Shown: positions 8,309 to 16,545 of the stretch, one piece after another
Layout of the letters: each line of letters starts with the position of its first letter
Position numbering within the stretch: position 1 is the stretch's first letter
NCBI GenBank assembly: GCA_012840925.1
Contig: DUVS01000022.1
Coordinates: 1 to 47,814 of the forward strand
Direction of reading: 5' to 3'
Source of the DNA: Bacillota bacterium
Lineage (GTDB): Bacteria > Bacillota > Limnochordia > Darwinibacteriales > DTU012
DNA length: 47,814 nucleotides
The notes under the pieces: generated by a model
Seen by the model: the letters and a program-made list of their open reading frames with translations, nothing else
What the model was told of the DNA's origin: nothing
Database searches by the model: none
Made by a program: the position numbers and the translations under genes

Positions 8309-9061
8309 TTGATTAAGGTTGCGCTCCGCGATGATGATCAGGAGTTTTGTAGTCTACTCCTTGGCGAACTCAACCACGAACCTGAAATCAGCACTCTTAC
8401 CACTGGAACTGATCAGGGCTTCTTAAATTTGATTGTGGAAAATCAACCGGATGTGGCCGTTCTCGACTGCATGCAGCCGGTTGACCGGGGCATGGGCATC
8501 ATTGAGAAGATCATGAAGCTGCAGCCTGCAGCTCAGGTCTTGGTGATGTCCGATATTGAAGATGATCAATTTGTGAATCAGCTGCGGGAATTGGGAACAG
8601 CCTACTACTTGATCAAACCTTTTCATCCAAAGACTTTGATTGACAGGATCAAGTATGTCCATTATTACAATAGCAATAGGTTCAACCCCCTCTTCGGGCG
8701 CAAACGAGGCCCTATTCAGCAGTTTTTGGTAGGCTATTTGGCAAAGCTCGGCATCCCGCCGACTTATAAAGGCCATCGTTATTTGCTTGATGCGATTTTG
8801 CTGGCCAGCCAGGACCACTCGTGGCTCGATGGAATTACCAAGAAGCTTTATCCAGCTGTTGCCAGGAGTCATCGTACAAAAGCAAGCCATGTTGAGCGGT
8901 CGATTCGTTATGCCATCGATACTGCCTGGACGAAAGGCGATCTTGATCAGCTGCACAGGCTTTTTCCCTATGCGATTGATCCGGCCAGGGGCAAGCCGAC
9001 AAATTCAGCTTTTATTGCCAAAATGGCAGATATTATTAACATGAGGTTTTCCCTCTCATGA
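8309..9061 (+). CDS. spo0A: Sporulation master regulator Spo0A
   Basis: Spo0A is the phosphorelay response regulator that commits cells to sporulation. The 250-residue protein has a receiver domain (about 1-115) with acidic pocket RDDD (7-10), phospho-acceptor Asp53 in VLDCMQP, Ser81 where Thr is usual, and Lys103 in LIKPF. The Spo0A C-terminal DNA-binding domain (about 135-250) has KGHRYLLDAI, RTKASHVERSIRYAI and KPTNSAFIAKMAD. TTG at 8309 is chosen because GGGGAGGTG lies 7-8 nt upstream and the receiver fold then starts correctly. The receiver is somewhat diverged (VLDCMQPVDRG instead of the usual D-I-x-M-P). It lies 74 nt after spoIVB, the universal order. Confidence 0.95.
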   Translation: MIKVALRDDDQEFCSLLLGELNHEPEISTLTTGTDQGFLNLIVENQPDVAVLDCMQPVDRGMGIIEKIMKLQPAAQVLVMSDIEDDQFVNQLRELGTAYYLIKPFHPKTLIDRIKYVHYYNSNRFNPLFGRKRGPIQQFLVGYLAKLGIPPTYKGHRYLLDAILLASQDHSWLDGITKKLYPAVARSHRTKASHVERSIRYAIDTAWTKGDLDQLHRLFPYAIDPARGKPTNSAFIAKMADIINMRFSLS

Positions 9062-9091
9062 TTAAACCTGCAGTTAATGGTCAATATTAGG

Positions 9092-9129
9092 AAGGACGAG
9101 GAGCATCTTCTTCGTCCTTTAAGTTTTTT
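9092..9129 (+). terminator. Rho-independent terminator after spo0A
   Basis: Bases 9092-9103 (AAGGACGAGGAG) pair with 9108-9119 with two G-U wobbles, followed by TTTAAGTTTTTT. It closes the OLE-dxs-spo0A block and separates it from the steA cassette. Confidence 0.8.
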
Positions 9130-9143
9130 ACAGGGGTGCTGCC

Positions 9144-10265
9144 ATGTATTACAGTGGTAAAGCCAGGTTGGGCCGGAAAACAAAGGAGTTGGTCAAGCAT
9201 CTGCAGCCCCGGGAGATAGCGATCATTGATCACGCTGATCTTGATGCCTTGGGAGCGCAGCAGCTGGCTGATTGTGGTGTCAGCATTGTTCTCAACGCCG
9301 CTGATTCAATTACCGGGCGGTACCCTAATCTGGGCCCACAGCTGTTGGTGGAAAGAGGCATTATCCTTATCGATCAACTGGGAGCTGCCATCTTTGAATC
9401 GGTTCAAGATGGCGACTGCCTCCAGATCATAGATGAAAATGTGTACCGCAACCAGACTTTACTGGCCAGTGGACGCATGGTTACCGTTGAAATGATAAAC
9501 CGCCTCATGGATCGGGCCCGTAAAAACCTGGATCAGGAAGTTTCCAAGTTTGTTGACAATACTATTGCCCATGTTCAGAAAGAAAAGGATTTGATCCTTG
9601 ACAAAGTAATCATACCCAGGATCCGGGCAGATCTTAAAGACCGGCATGTAGTAGTGGTGGTTAGGGGAGCTAGCTATCGAGCTGATTTAGAGGCGATCGG
9701 TGCGTATATTGAAGACAAGGATCCGGTGTTGATTGGCGTTGATGGTGGGGCAGATGCACTGCTGGAATTTGGGCTGAAACCTGACTTGATCATCGGCGAT
9801 ATGGACAGCATTACGGAAGCTGCTCTCAACTGCGGCGCTGAAATATTGGTCCATGCATATCAAGACGGGAGAAGCCCAGGTGCCCGAAGACTAAGTGAAT
9901 TGAAAATCGACTACAAGGTATTTCCCGCGCCGGGTACCAGTGAAGACATCGCTCTTCTACTGGCTTATGAACTAGGCGCGCAGCTGATTGTGGCTGTTGG
10001 CCTGCACTCCAACTTGATCGATTTCCTGGAAAAGGGACGCCCAGGCATGGCGTCCACGTTTTTGACCAGGATGAAGGTTGGCTCCATCCTGGTAGATGCC
10101 AAAGGGGTTAGCCAGCTCTATACAGGCAAAGCAGGCTTACTGCACATACCTTTGTTGATCGCTGCTCTAATCCCAGTTATTCTCCTGCTCACGCTGGCGA
10201 CATCCTGGCGGGACTTGATCAGATTGCTGTGGCTGGAGCTGAGGTTGTTCATAGGAGGGTTATGA
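9144..10265 (+). CDS. steA: SteA-like cytokinesis protein with a thiamine-pyrophosphokinase-like domain
   Basis: The 373 residues show the SteA pattern known from corynebacteria, where SteA and SteB act at the division ring. There is an N-terminal region of about 150 residues (IAIIDHADLDALGAQQL), then a domain resembling the catalytic part of thiamine pyrophosphokinase (IGVDGGADALLEFGLKPDL, GDMDSI) near 210-250. A C-terminal membrane segment follows (about 333-350), with a short tail. The pyrophosphokinase-like fold is used here without evidence for thiamine activity. ATG with GGGGTG upstream. It is followed 4 nt later by the steB-like gene, and the pair leads a four-gene envelope cassette. 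Function in Firmicutes is inferred. Confidence 0.85.
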   Translation: MYYSGKARLGRKTKELVKHLQPREIAIIDHADLDALGAQQLADCGVSIVLNAADSITGRYPNLGPQLLVERGIILIDQLGAAIFESVQDGDCLQIIDENVYRNQTLLASGRMVTVEMINRLMDRARKNLDQEVSKFVDNTIAHVQKEKDLILDKVIIPRIRADLKDRHVVVVVRGASYRADLEAIGAYIEDKDPVLIGVDGGADALLEFGLKPDLIIGDMDSITEAALNCGAEILVHAYQDGRSPGARRLSELKIDYKVFPAPGTSEDIALLLAYELGAQLIVAVGLHSNLIDFLEKGRPGMASTFLTRMKVGSILVDAKGVSQLYTGKAGLLHIPLLIAALIPVILLLTLATSWRDLIRLLWLELRLFIGGL

Positions 10266-10269
10266 CCAG

Positions 10270-10989
10270 ATGCATATCGGCTTTAGGTATCATGTTGCAA
10301 CTCTAATGGCAGTATTTTTCAGTTTGTTCCTGGGGATCATAGTAGGCAGTATCATCTTTCAAGACGACTTGTTGGTGCAAGAGCAAAACAGTATCATCAA
10401 CGAACTGGAAAACAAATTCAACCAGCTGCAATCGTGGACGAAAGAGCTTCAAACCAATCTCAAGCAGGCTGAAATGAAGGAAGCGTTATTAGCTGAGGGT
10501 TGGGATTTGATTCGCCATGCCCTGATCGCCGATCAACTGCAGGGCCGCCAGGTGGTTCTTTTGGCTGAAGGCGTCAACACCGGGCTGGTCAAGCGCTTGG
10601 CAGCGGTCTTAAAGGATGCTGGTGCCCAAGTGGTTGATACTGTCCAGTGGCCAAGCTCAGCAGATGGCTTGGAGCTAGTGTTGAAGAAACTGGATGCTTT
10701 AAATCTCGACCAGCCAGTTGCCGTAATTTGGGTTGACAAACAGGATTCCAGCGTCGTTAAACAAGGGGTTGATTACTTGCGTCAACTCAAATGGCAGATC
10801 TGCATTCTCCAACCCTACAATTCCAGTATGAGCCTGGCGACATTTGCGCAAGATGCTTTGATAATCGATATCGGTGATACATTTTTGGGAGAGTTGGCTA
10901 TGATTTGGGGGCTGAATGCAGGATTAACAGGAATGTATGGACATGGGAGTACCGCTGTGGCTCTGCTTCCGGTTTTGGATTCGGAGTAA
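10270..10989 (+). CDS. steB: SteB/MctB-like membrane protein (often annotated copper transporter)
   Basis: This 239-residue protein has a short cytoplasmic start (MHIGFRYH), one membrane helix (about 9-30), an extracytoplasmic coiled coil (about 37-70, rich in Gln, Glu and Leu), then a mixed alpha/beta domain. That is the layout of the SteB/MctB family (DUF3186). MctB was linked to copper in mycobacteria, but pairing with steA points to a division or envelope role. No metal-binding cysteine or methionine cluster is seen. The ATG has AGGAGGG 10 nt upstream, overlapping the steA stop region. Function remains inferred. Confidence 0.82.
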   Translation: MHIGFRYHVATLMAVFFSLFLGIIVGSIIFQDDLLVQEQNSIINELENKFNQLQSWTKELQTNLKQAEMKEALLAEGWDLIRHALIADQLQGRQVVLLAEGVNTGLVKRLAAVLKDAGAQVVDTVQWPSSADGLELVLKKLDALNLDQPVAVIWVDKQDSSVVKQGVDYLRQLKWQICILQPYNSSMSLATFAQDALIIDIGDTFLGELAMIWGLNAGLTGMYGHGSTAVALLPVLDSE

Positions 10990-10996
10990 ACGTGCC

Positions 10997-11677
10997 ATGC
11001 GAGTTACAGCTTTGATTCCCGCATACAACGAAGCAGACCGGATTGGCGAAACAATTGAGGCTGTTGCCAGGATTGAAGGGGTAAGCCAGATTGTTGTGAT
11101 CAATGACGGTTCAACCGATGCAACAGCGCTAATAGCCCGCAGATACCCTGTTGAACTGATTGATATACAGCATAACCGGGGTAAAGGGGAGGCTTTAAAC
11201 GCTGGCTGGCAGACCTATGCTGCCGATATCTATCTATTGATTGACGCCGATGTACGTTCCAGCGCTATTCATGCACAAGCTTTGTTGGTGCCTTTACTGG
11301 AGAATGAAGCGGACATGAGTATTGCCGCTTTTGGCAGAGAACAAAGCGATTCCGGGTCGAAAATGGGATTTGGGATAGCCAAGACTATTGCCGGATGGGG
11401 GATCAAGTGTCTGACTGGGCGTGAATTTCGAAGCCCTCTGTCTGGGCAGCGGGCTGTGCGCCGCCAACTGCTGGCTGATTGTGGCGGTTTTGCTTCTGGT
11501 TTCGGGGTTGAGGTGGCATTGACTATTGACGCATTGCGGTATGGCTATCGGGTGGTTGAAATAGACCTGCCCATGACTCACCGGGCGACCAAGCGCAATT
11601 GGTCCGGTTTTCGCCACCGGGGCAAGCAATTGTGGCAGATTGGAAGAGTTCTCTTCAGGGCTTGGAGGCATCACTAA
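10997..11677 (+). CDS. Family 2 glycosyltransferase
   Basis: The 226-residue protein begins directly with the GT-A nucleotide-sugar fold: LIPAYNEADRIGETI, VVINDGSTD, NRGKGEALNAG and the metal-binding LIDADVR (about 80-86). LSGQRAVRR in the C-terminal half is typical of polyisoprenyl-phosphate glycosyltransferases. It lacks membrane segments. Start is ATG at 10997 with GGAG 10 nt upstream; a longer frame reaching back into steB has no ribosome binding site. It sits between steB and an MraY-like gene, so a lipid-linked sugar donor or acceptor is plausible. The sugar is unknown. Confidence 0.85.
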   Translation: MRVTALIPAYNEADRIGETIEAVARIEGVSQIVVINDGSTDATALIARRYPVELIDIQHNRGKGEALNAGWQTYAADIYLLIDADVRSSAIHAQALLVPLLENEADMSIAAFGREQSDSGSKMGFGIAKTIAGWGIKCLTGREFRSPLSGQRAVRRQLLADCGGFASGFGVEVALTIDALRYGYRVVEIDLPMTHRATKRNWSGFRHRGKQLWQIGRVLFRAWRHH

Positions 11678-11679
11678 AG

Positions 11680-12495
11680 GTGTATTGGCCAATCTTGTTA
11701 TCAATCGCAGTTTATATCAGTACCGTGTACTTAATGCCGTTATTAATCAAAACGATTAGGCCAAGGCAATCGGCCTTCAACTACCAGAATCAGGAAACGC
11801 CGGTGGGATTAGGGCTGGTTTTCAGCCTGACTGTAATTCCAGCGGTAATTGTTTTGCTGGTGCTGAAACGAATTCCATTACTGCAAGGATCGATCGCTAT
11901 TATCACTGTGCTTGGATTTGGATTTCTAGGATTGATTGACGACACCCTTGGCAGCCGTGATGCTCAGGGTTTTTTGGGTCATTTCCGCACCTTGAGGCAC
12001 GGTTATCTGACTACCGGCGCCCTTAAAGCAGTCTTCGGCATGATCGTTGCAGTTTTGGTGGCAGTCGTTAGCTCCAGTGGTGTGGCCAATATCATCTTCA
12101 ATGCATTGAACATGGCTTTGTGGGCAAATTTCACCAATCTTTTGGACGTGCGGCCAGGTCGGGCCGGCAAGTTCTTTTTGCTGGCAGTGCTGCCGTTAAT
12201 CGCTGCTGGGCCTTATTCCCCGGTTTTACTGCTGGCATTTGGCAGTGTGCTGGGTTATTTGCCTTGGGACCTCGGCGGTAAAGCGATGATGGGTGATGTG
12301 GGTTCAAATGTGCTGGGGGCGCTCATTGGCTTAGGGGTAATGGGTGCGCCCTTTTTGACCAAAATGGTTATCTGTCTCGCTTTAGTTGGCATTCATCTGT
12401 ACGCCGAGAAGGGTTCCTTGACCCAAGTCATCGAACGAACACCGTTCTTGAATTATCTTGACTCTCTTGGCCGCGGAGATCTGCGGCAGCGCTGA
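11680..12495 (+). CDS. MraY/WecA-like membrane glycosyl-phosphotransferase homologue
   Basis: The 271-residue polytopic protein has about eight to nine hydrophobic segments and recognisable family motifs: GLIDDTLGSRD (the Asp-Asp loop), NFTNLLDVRPGRAGK, and MMGDVGSNVLGALIG. These match the polyprenyl-phosphate N-acetylhexosamine-1-phosphate transferase superfamily. It is shorter than MraY (about 320), and the early motifs are reduced. GTG at 11680 is chosen: GGAGG lies 11 nt upstream and the membrane region then starts immediately. It begins 3 nt after the glycosyltransferase stop and is likely coupled to it. It is not the main mraY, which normally lies in the mur cluster. Substrate unknown. 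Confidence 0.8.
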   Translation: MYWPILLSIAVYISTVYLMPLLIKTIRPRQSAFNYQNQETPVGLGLVFSLTVIPAVIVLLVLKRIPLLQGSIAIITVLGFGFLGLIDDTLGSRDAQGFLGHFRTLRHGYLTTGALKAVFGMIVAVLVAVVSSSGVANIIFNALNMALWANFTNLLDVRPGRAGKFFLLAVLPLIAAGPYSPVLLLAFGSVLGYLPWDLGGKAMMGDVGSNVLGALIGLGVMGAPFLTKMVICLALVGIHLYAEKGSLTQVIERTPFLNYLDSLGRGDLRQR

Positions 12496-12530
12496 ATTTG
12501 CAGGTATATTCGCCGCAATGGAGAATTATT

Positions 12531-12558
12531 AACTCACTCCAGCCTGTGGAGGTGAGTT
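12531..12558 (+). promoter_or_regulatory. Hairpin covering the ribosome binding site of the dinG-like gene
   Basis: AACTCAC (12531-12537) pairs with GTGAGTT (12552-12558), and TCCA (12538-12541) with TGGA (12547-12550), leaving one bulged G and a GCCTG loop. The Shine-Dalgarno GGAGGTG lies inside the 3' arm and the TTG start is 2 nt beyond it. Such a fold would lower translation unless it is opened. Visible directly; function inferred. Confidence 0.5.
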
Positions 12559-12560
12559 GA

Positions 12561-14627
12561 TTGCAATACGACAGCGCTTTTTTTCTGCCCAACGGCCCCC
12601 TAGCCCGGTTGGATGGCTATGAATATCGCTGCCAACAGCAGAAAATGGCCGATCTAGTTTATCAGATTCTGACTGAAGGCCATATTGGTTTAATTGAAGC
12701 TGGTACAGGAACAGGCAAGTCCTTGGCCTATCTTTATCCGGCCGTTTGTTTTGCCAGAGCCAAGGGTGAGAAGATCGTCGTTTCAACCAATACGATCAAT
12801 TTGCAGGAACAACTGTTGGAGAAAGATATCCCAATCTTGAAGAAGCTTGGCTGCAAGTTTAAAGCAATTGTAGTCAAAGGCTGGAGCAATTACCCTTGCT
12901 GGCTGAGGTTGAAGGAGATGCAGGGTCAGCTGGCACCGGACAGTGATGATGCCCGGGCTTTGCTTGAACTGGAGCACTCTCTGAAGCAGGAATCGCTGCC
13001 TGAGATTACCAGGGTGTTTGAGGGACTGGCCCCGGATCTCAAGGAACAGATCCAGGCTGAATCCGATTTGTGCGGCAGGGGTAAATGCAGTTTCTTCAAT
13101 CAATGCCCGGTGTTCATCAACAGACGGCTGGCAGAAACAGCAGACCTGATCATCGCCAATCATCATTTACTCTTAGCTGATATAGCGATCCGCCAGGTTG
13201 TAGGTTGGCAGGAGCAGGTTGTCCTTCCCCCGTACAGCCACGTGGTGGTGGATGAAGCTCATCACATCGAAGACATCGCCACCGAATATTTCGGTGTTCA
13301 GCTTTCACTGTTGAGAATCAGACGTTTAATGGGATTTTTGTACCGCCCTCACGGCAAAAACCGAGGGGTCCTTGCAACCTTAAGGCCCAAAGCCAGCCTG
13401 GATCCTATGGAAGCAGTTGGGGATGAGATAGCCACTGTTTTGGACTGGCAGCTGCTGCCGCAACTGCGGATCGTTGATGACGCATCCGCCACTTTCTTCC
13501 AGGCTCTTGAGACAGATTGCTTGGCAGCCCACAGCGATATGGAAACTGTTCCGATTCCTTACGGCGGCCTGGAAACTCCACTGATTCTTGAATGCTATGA
13601 CCGGTTCCACAGTGCATTGGTCACTTTGAAATCACAGCTGGACAAGCTGGCTTCTCTGCTCGAGCCGGATCAGGGAGAGATGTTGGCACCGCACGTAAAA
13701 AGGGTGGAAGCAGTGATTGCTGACCTCGAGTTCTTAATGAACGCCGATGACCGCAGTTATGTATATTGGGTCAAAAAGCAGACCAAACAGCAAGGCTGCC
13801 TGCTGCAGTCAGCGCCGATCCATGTTGGTACTCAATTGAGAGAACATCTTTTATTCCAAGTTAAGTCGGCCATTTTTACCAGTGCCACCTTGTCTGTTAA
13901 CCAGAGCTTTGATTATTTCTGCGACAGTATTGGCCTCAATGGTGGTGAGCAGTGGGAAATTGCCAGTGCTATTTTTGAATCTCCCTTCGATTACCAGAAC
14001 CAGGTTTACCTGGCAGTGGCAAAAGGCATGCCTTCACCGGAGCGGCCAGAGTTTGCAGCTGCTCTGGTGGAGCATCTGGAACCCATTTTAGATTTGACTC
14101 AAGGGCGGGCCTTCGTTTTGTTTACATCCTACTCGATGCTGCAGCAGACTCTGGAACAGATGAAAAAGCGCGAGCTTGACCGCCGCTTCCTGATACTAGT
14201 TCAAGGGGAAATGCCGCGCACGGAGATGCTGGAACATTTCCGGGCAAAGGCAGGGGCAGTTTTGTTGGGCACCGATAGTTTCTGGGAGGGGGTAGATGTT
14301 GCCGGCGATGCATTATCTGTGGTGGTAATTACCAAACTTCCCTTTAAGGTGCCTACGGAACCGATTGTGGCTGCCCGCAGCGAGCAGCTTCAGGCTAAGG
14401 GCATTAATCCATTTATGCATTATTTCCTGCCGCAGGCAGTATTGAAGTTCAGGCAAGGTTGCGGGCGTCTGATCCGTACCAAAACAGATCGGGGATTAAT
14501 CCTGGTCTGTGACCGCCGGATCATGGAACGGAATTATGGTAAGTTTTTTGTACAGTCACTACCCAGGTGCCCGATTCATTACCAAAGTTTAAACGAGATT
14601 GAACGTGGGCTGCAGGAATGGTATTGA
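12561..14627 (+). CDS. dinG: DinG/YoaA-family ATP-dependent DNA helicase
   Basis: This 688-residue superfamily 2 (XPD-like) helicase has Walker A GTGTGKS (about 48-54), DEAH box VVVDEAHHIED (about 225-235), and helicase motif VI QGCGRLIR near 630. Cysteines at NYPCW, DLCGRGKC and NQCPVF form the expected four-cysteine iron-sulphur site between motifs Ia and II. Such enzymes unwind forked DNA and RNA-DNA hybrids in repair. There is no N-terminal exonuclease domain, unlike B. subtilis DinG. TTG at 12561 follows GGAGGTGA by about 5 nt. A terminator follows the gene. Confidence 0.92.
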   Translation: MQYDSAFFLPNGPLARLDGYEYRCQQQKMADLVYQILTEGHIGLIEAGTGTGKSLAYLYPAVCFARAKGEKIVVSTNTINLQEQLLEKDIPILKKLGCKFKAIVVKGWSNYPCWLRLKEMQGQLAPDSDDARALLELEHSLKQESLPEITRVFEGLAPDLKEQIQAESDLCGRGKCSFFNQCPVFINRRLAETADLIIANHHLLLADIAIRQVVGWQEQVVLPPYSHVVVDEAHHIEDIATEYFGVQLSLLRIRRLMGFLYRPHGKNRGVLATLRPKASLDPMEAVGDEIATVLDWQLLPQLRIVDDASATFFQALETDCLAAHSDMETVPIPYGGLETPLILECYDRFHSALVTLKSQLDKLASLLEPDQGEMLAPHVKRVEAVIADLEFLMNADDRSYVYWVKKQTKQQGCLLQSAPIHVGTQLREHLLFQVKSAIFTSATLSVNQSFDYFCDSIGLNGGEQWEIASAIFESPFDYQNQVYLAVAKGMPSPERPEFAAALVEHLEPILDLTQGRAFVLFTSYSMLQQTLEQMKKRELDRRFLILVQGEMPRTEMLEHFRAKAGAVLLGTDSFWEGVDVAGDALSVVVITKLPFKVPTEPIVAARSEQLQAKGINPFMHYFLPQAVLKFRQGCGRLIRTKTDRGLILVCDRRIMERNYGKFFVQSLPRCPIHYQSLNEIERGLQEWY

Positions 14628-14660
14628 TGATTGATTCTACCCGGGAAAAAACGTGTTGTT

Positions 14661-14695
14661 AGAGGTAAATACGTGTTATTTACCTCTTTTTTTTT
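14661..14695 (+). terminator. Rho-independent terminator after the dinG-like gene
   Basis: AGAGGTAAAT (14661-14670) pairs perfectly with ATTTACCTCT (14678-14687), followed by eight further T residues. It ends only about 16 nt before the next gene's ribosome binding site, so it may also act as a leader hairpin if that gene's promoter lies upstream of it. Confidence 0.85.
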
Positions 14696-14725
14696 GAATA
14701 TGAATACATGAGGAGGAGATCAAAG

Positions 14726-15517
14726 ATGCGCATCTATGTCTTTAAACTCAACTTCGCTCATGTATTGATATTAGTAGTCTGCCTGTTGATGACGTTCAGT
14801 GTTTACCATGAAGGAATCCAACCAATGATCGCCCATGTCCTAAGTGTCATATCCAATCGCCTCGTCCCAATATATGCAGTGGATACGCCGGCAAAGAAGC
14901 TCGCCATTTCTTTCGATGCCACCTGGGGAACCGATCTCACTGAGGAAATCCTGGCGATACTCAGAGAATATCAAATCAAGACTACATTTTTCCTGGCAGG
15001 GTATTGGGTTGATAAGTATCCACACTATGTGATCCGCATTGCCGAAGAAGGCCATGAGATTGGCAACCACAGTTATTCACATCCCCATATGAACAGTCTA
15101 GGATTTGAGGCGGTCGTCAGGGAATTGGAACGGAATCATGCTATGATTTATGAGCTGACCAAACAGAAATCGTTTTTGTTCCGCCCGCCTTTCGGAGAAT
15201 ACAACAATACCGTGATTAAGGCGGCAGATTCATTAGGGTATTATACCATTCAATGGTCAGTGGATTCGCTGGATTGGAAAAACACCACCGCTGATCAGAT
15301 TTATCAAAGGGTGATGAGTCAGATCGAACCCGGTGCCATTGTCCTGTTTCATAATGCAGCCACCGAAACGCCGCGTGCTTTACGGCGAATCCTTCCAGAA
15401 CTGAAGGCCCAGGGATATGAGATCGTTCCCGTTGGTGAGCTGATTTACCGGGAAAACTACTACATCGACAACAACGGGATTCAGCATTTGCGGAAAGGGG
15501 AGCACACCCATGGCTAA
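14726..15517 (+). CDS. pdaB: PdaB-like sporulation polysaccharide deacetylase
   Basis: The 263-residue protein has an N-terminal membrane anchor (about 9-27) and a NodB-type carbohydrate esterase 4 domain (about 55-245). Visible motifs are SFDATWG (Asp without the usual second Asp, as in the PdaB group), HSYSHPH (zinc histidines), RPPFGEYN and VLFHNA. PdaB-type proteins are needed to keep the spore cortex intact late in sporulation. ATG at 14726 is chosen because AGGAGGAG lies 7 nt upstream; the ATG at 14708 is too far 5'. It overlaps the next deacetylase by 8 nt, so the two are cotranscribed. The exact substrate is inferred. Confidence 0.85.
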   Translation: MRIYVFKLNFAHVLILVVCLLMTFSVYHEGIQPMIAHVLSVISNRLVPIYAVDTPAKKLAISFDATWGTDLTEEILAILREYQIKTTFFLAGYWVDKYPHYVIRIAEEGHEIGNHSYSHPHMNSLGFEAVVRELERNHAMIYELTKQKSFLFRPPFGEYNNTVIKAADSLGYYTIQWSVDSLDWKNTTADQIYQRVMSQIEPGAIVLFHNAATETPRALRRILPELKAQGYEIVPVGELIYRENYYIDNNGIQHLRKGEHTHG

Positions 15518-16502
15518 AGGTTCTTGGTTCTCGCTGGTGATCACCAGGAAAAAGCTGATGCTGGTGGGCGCTGTTGTGGTAGCGGCCATTCTGATTCTTG
15601 CTGGTATAACCATGTATAATGTTATTGTCCGGAGAGTCTACGGCGTAAAGCCCGGGGTTAAGGTCGCCGGGCATGATGTCGGCGGTATGTTAAGAGCAGA
15701 ACTATATGACACCATTCTGAAGATCAGTACAGCAGCTGCTGTTGAGGCCAGGAATGCCAGTTACGATTGGCAAAATGACCAGATCAGCCCGGAACAGATC
15801 GGGCAGGTGATCGACATTAATGCCACAATCGATCAAGTCATGAAAGCCTCCGCAGATTCTCTGCTGGATCTGGTGACTGTCCCGGTGCTGCCGTCAATAA
15901 CCCAGGCCAACTTCACACCTTATTATCGTGGTCCAGCCGACCAGCCTCTTGTTAGCTTGATGATCAATGTTGACTGGGGCAATGAGGTGATCCCGGCGAT
16001 GCTGGAGGTGTTCAAACGGTATGATGTGGCTACTACTTGGTTTTTAACTGGAACCTGGGCGGAGAAGTACCCTGACTTGGCTGCGGCGATTGCTTCGGCC
16101 GGCCATGAAATTGGCAACCACGGTGGTTGGCATGGAATGGCAAGCCAGATGACCAGGGAAGAGATTCAGGATCTGATCTTGACCGGCGAGGACAAGATCA
16201 TGGATATAACCGGGCAGAAACCAATGCTGTTTGCGCCACCCGCTGGGGACTTTAACAAACAGACGGTGGCAGTGGCGGCTGAACTAGGCTACAAGACCAT
16301 CTTATGGACCATTGACACCGTGGACTGGCAGCGCCCGGCCCCAACTGTAATCATTGATCGAGTGATTACGCGCATTCAAAATGGAGCTTTAGTTCTGATG
16401 CACCCAACCGAGCCGACACTGCAGGCCTTGCCTTTGATCATTGAACAACTGCAAAAAAGGGGATATACCGTAGTGCCGGTATCACAGATTTTGAACCATT
16501 AA
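15510..16502 (+). CDS. Membrane-anchored polysaccharide deacetylase with an N-terminal extracytoplasmic domain
   Basis: The 330-residue protein has a membrane helix at about 17-38 and a region of about 100 residues (GVKVAGHDVGGM, SPEQIGQVIDINAT) that resembles peptidoglycan-binding PG_binding_4/VanW-associated modules. A diverged NodB domain follows from about 148. Its motifs are MINVDWGNE (one Asp), GHEIGNHGGWH (zinc histidines with H-x3-H spacing), APPAGDF and VLMHPTEP. It overlaps the upstream pdaB-like gene, with GGGGAG before the ATG. It is probably an envelope-modifying enzyme of sporulation. The N-terminal domain assignment is tentative. Confidence 0.78.
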   Translation: MAKGSWFSLVITRKKLMLVGAVVVAAILILAGITMYNVIVRRVYGVKPGVKVAGHDVGGMLRAELYDTILKISTAAAVEARNASYDWQNDQISPEQIGQVIDINATIDQVMKASADSLLDLVTVPVLPSITQANFTPYYRGPADQPLVSLMINVDWGNEVIPAMLEVFKRYDVATTWFLTGTWAEKYPDLAAAIASAGHEIGNHGGWHGMASQMTREEIQDLILTGEDKIMDITGQKPMLFAPPAGDFNKQTVAVAAELGYKTILWTIDTVDWQRPAPTVIIDRVITRIQNGALVLMHPTEPTLQALPLIIEQLQKRGYTVVPVSQILNH

Positions 16503-16530
16503 AAAAGAGTTCCTTCAAGGGAACTCTTTT
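16503..16530. terminator. Bidirectional terminator between convergent genes
   Basis: AAAAGAGTTCC (16503-16513) pairs perfectly with GGAACTCTTTT (16520-16530) around a 6 nt loop. The T run lies on one side for each strand, so it can serve both the + strand deacetylase and the - strand hydrolase. Confidence 0.85.
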
Positions 16531-16545
16531 CTGTACGGCAACCCT

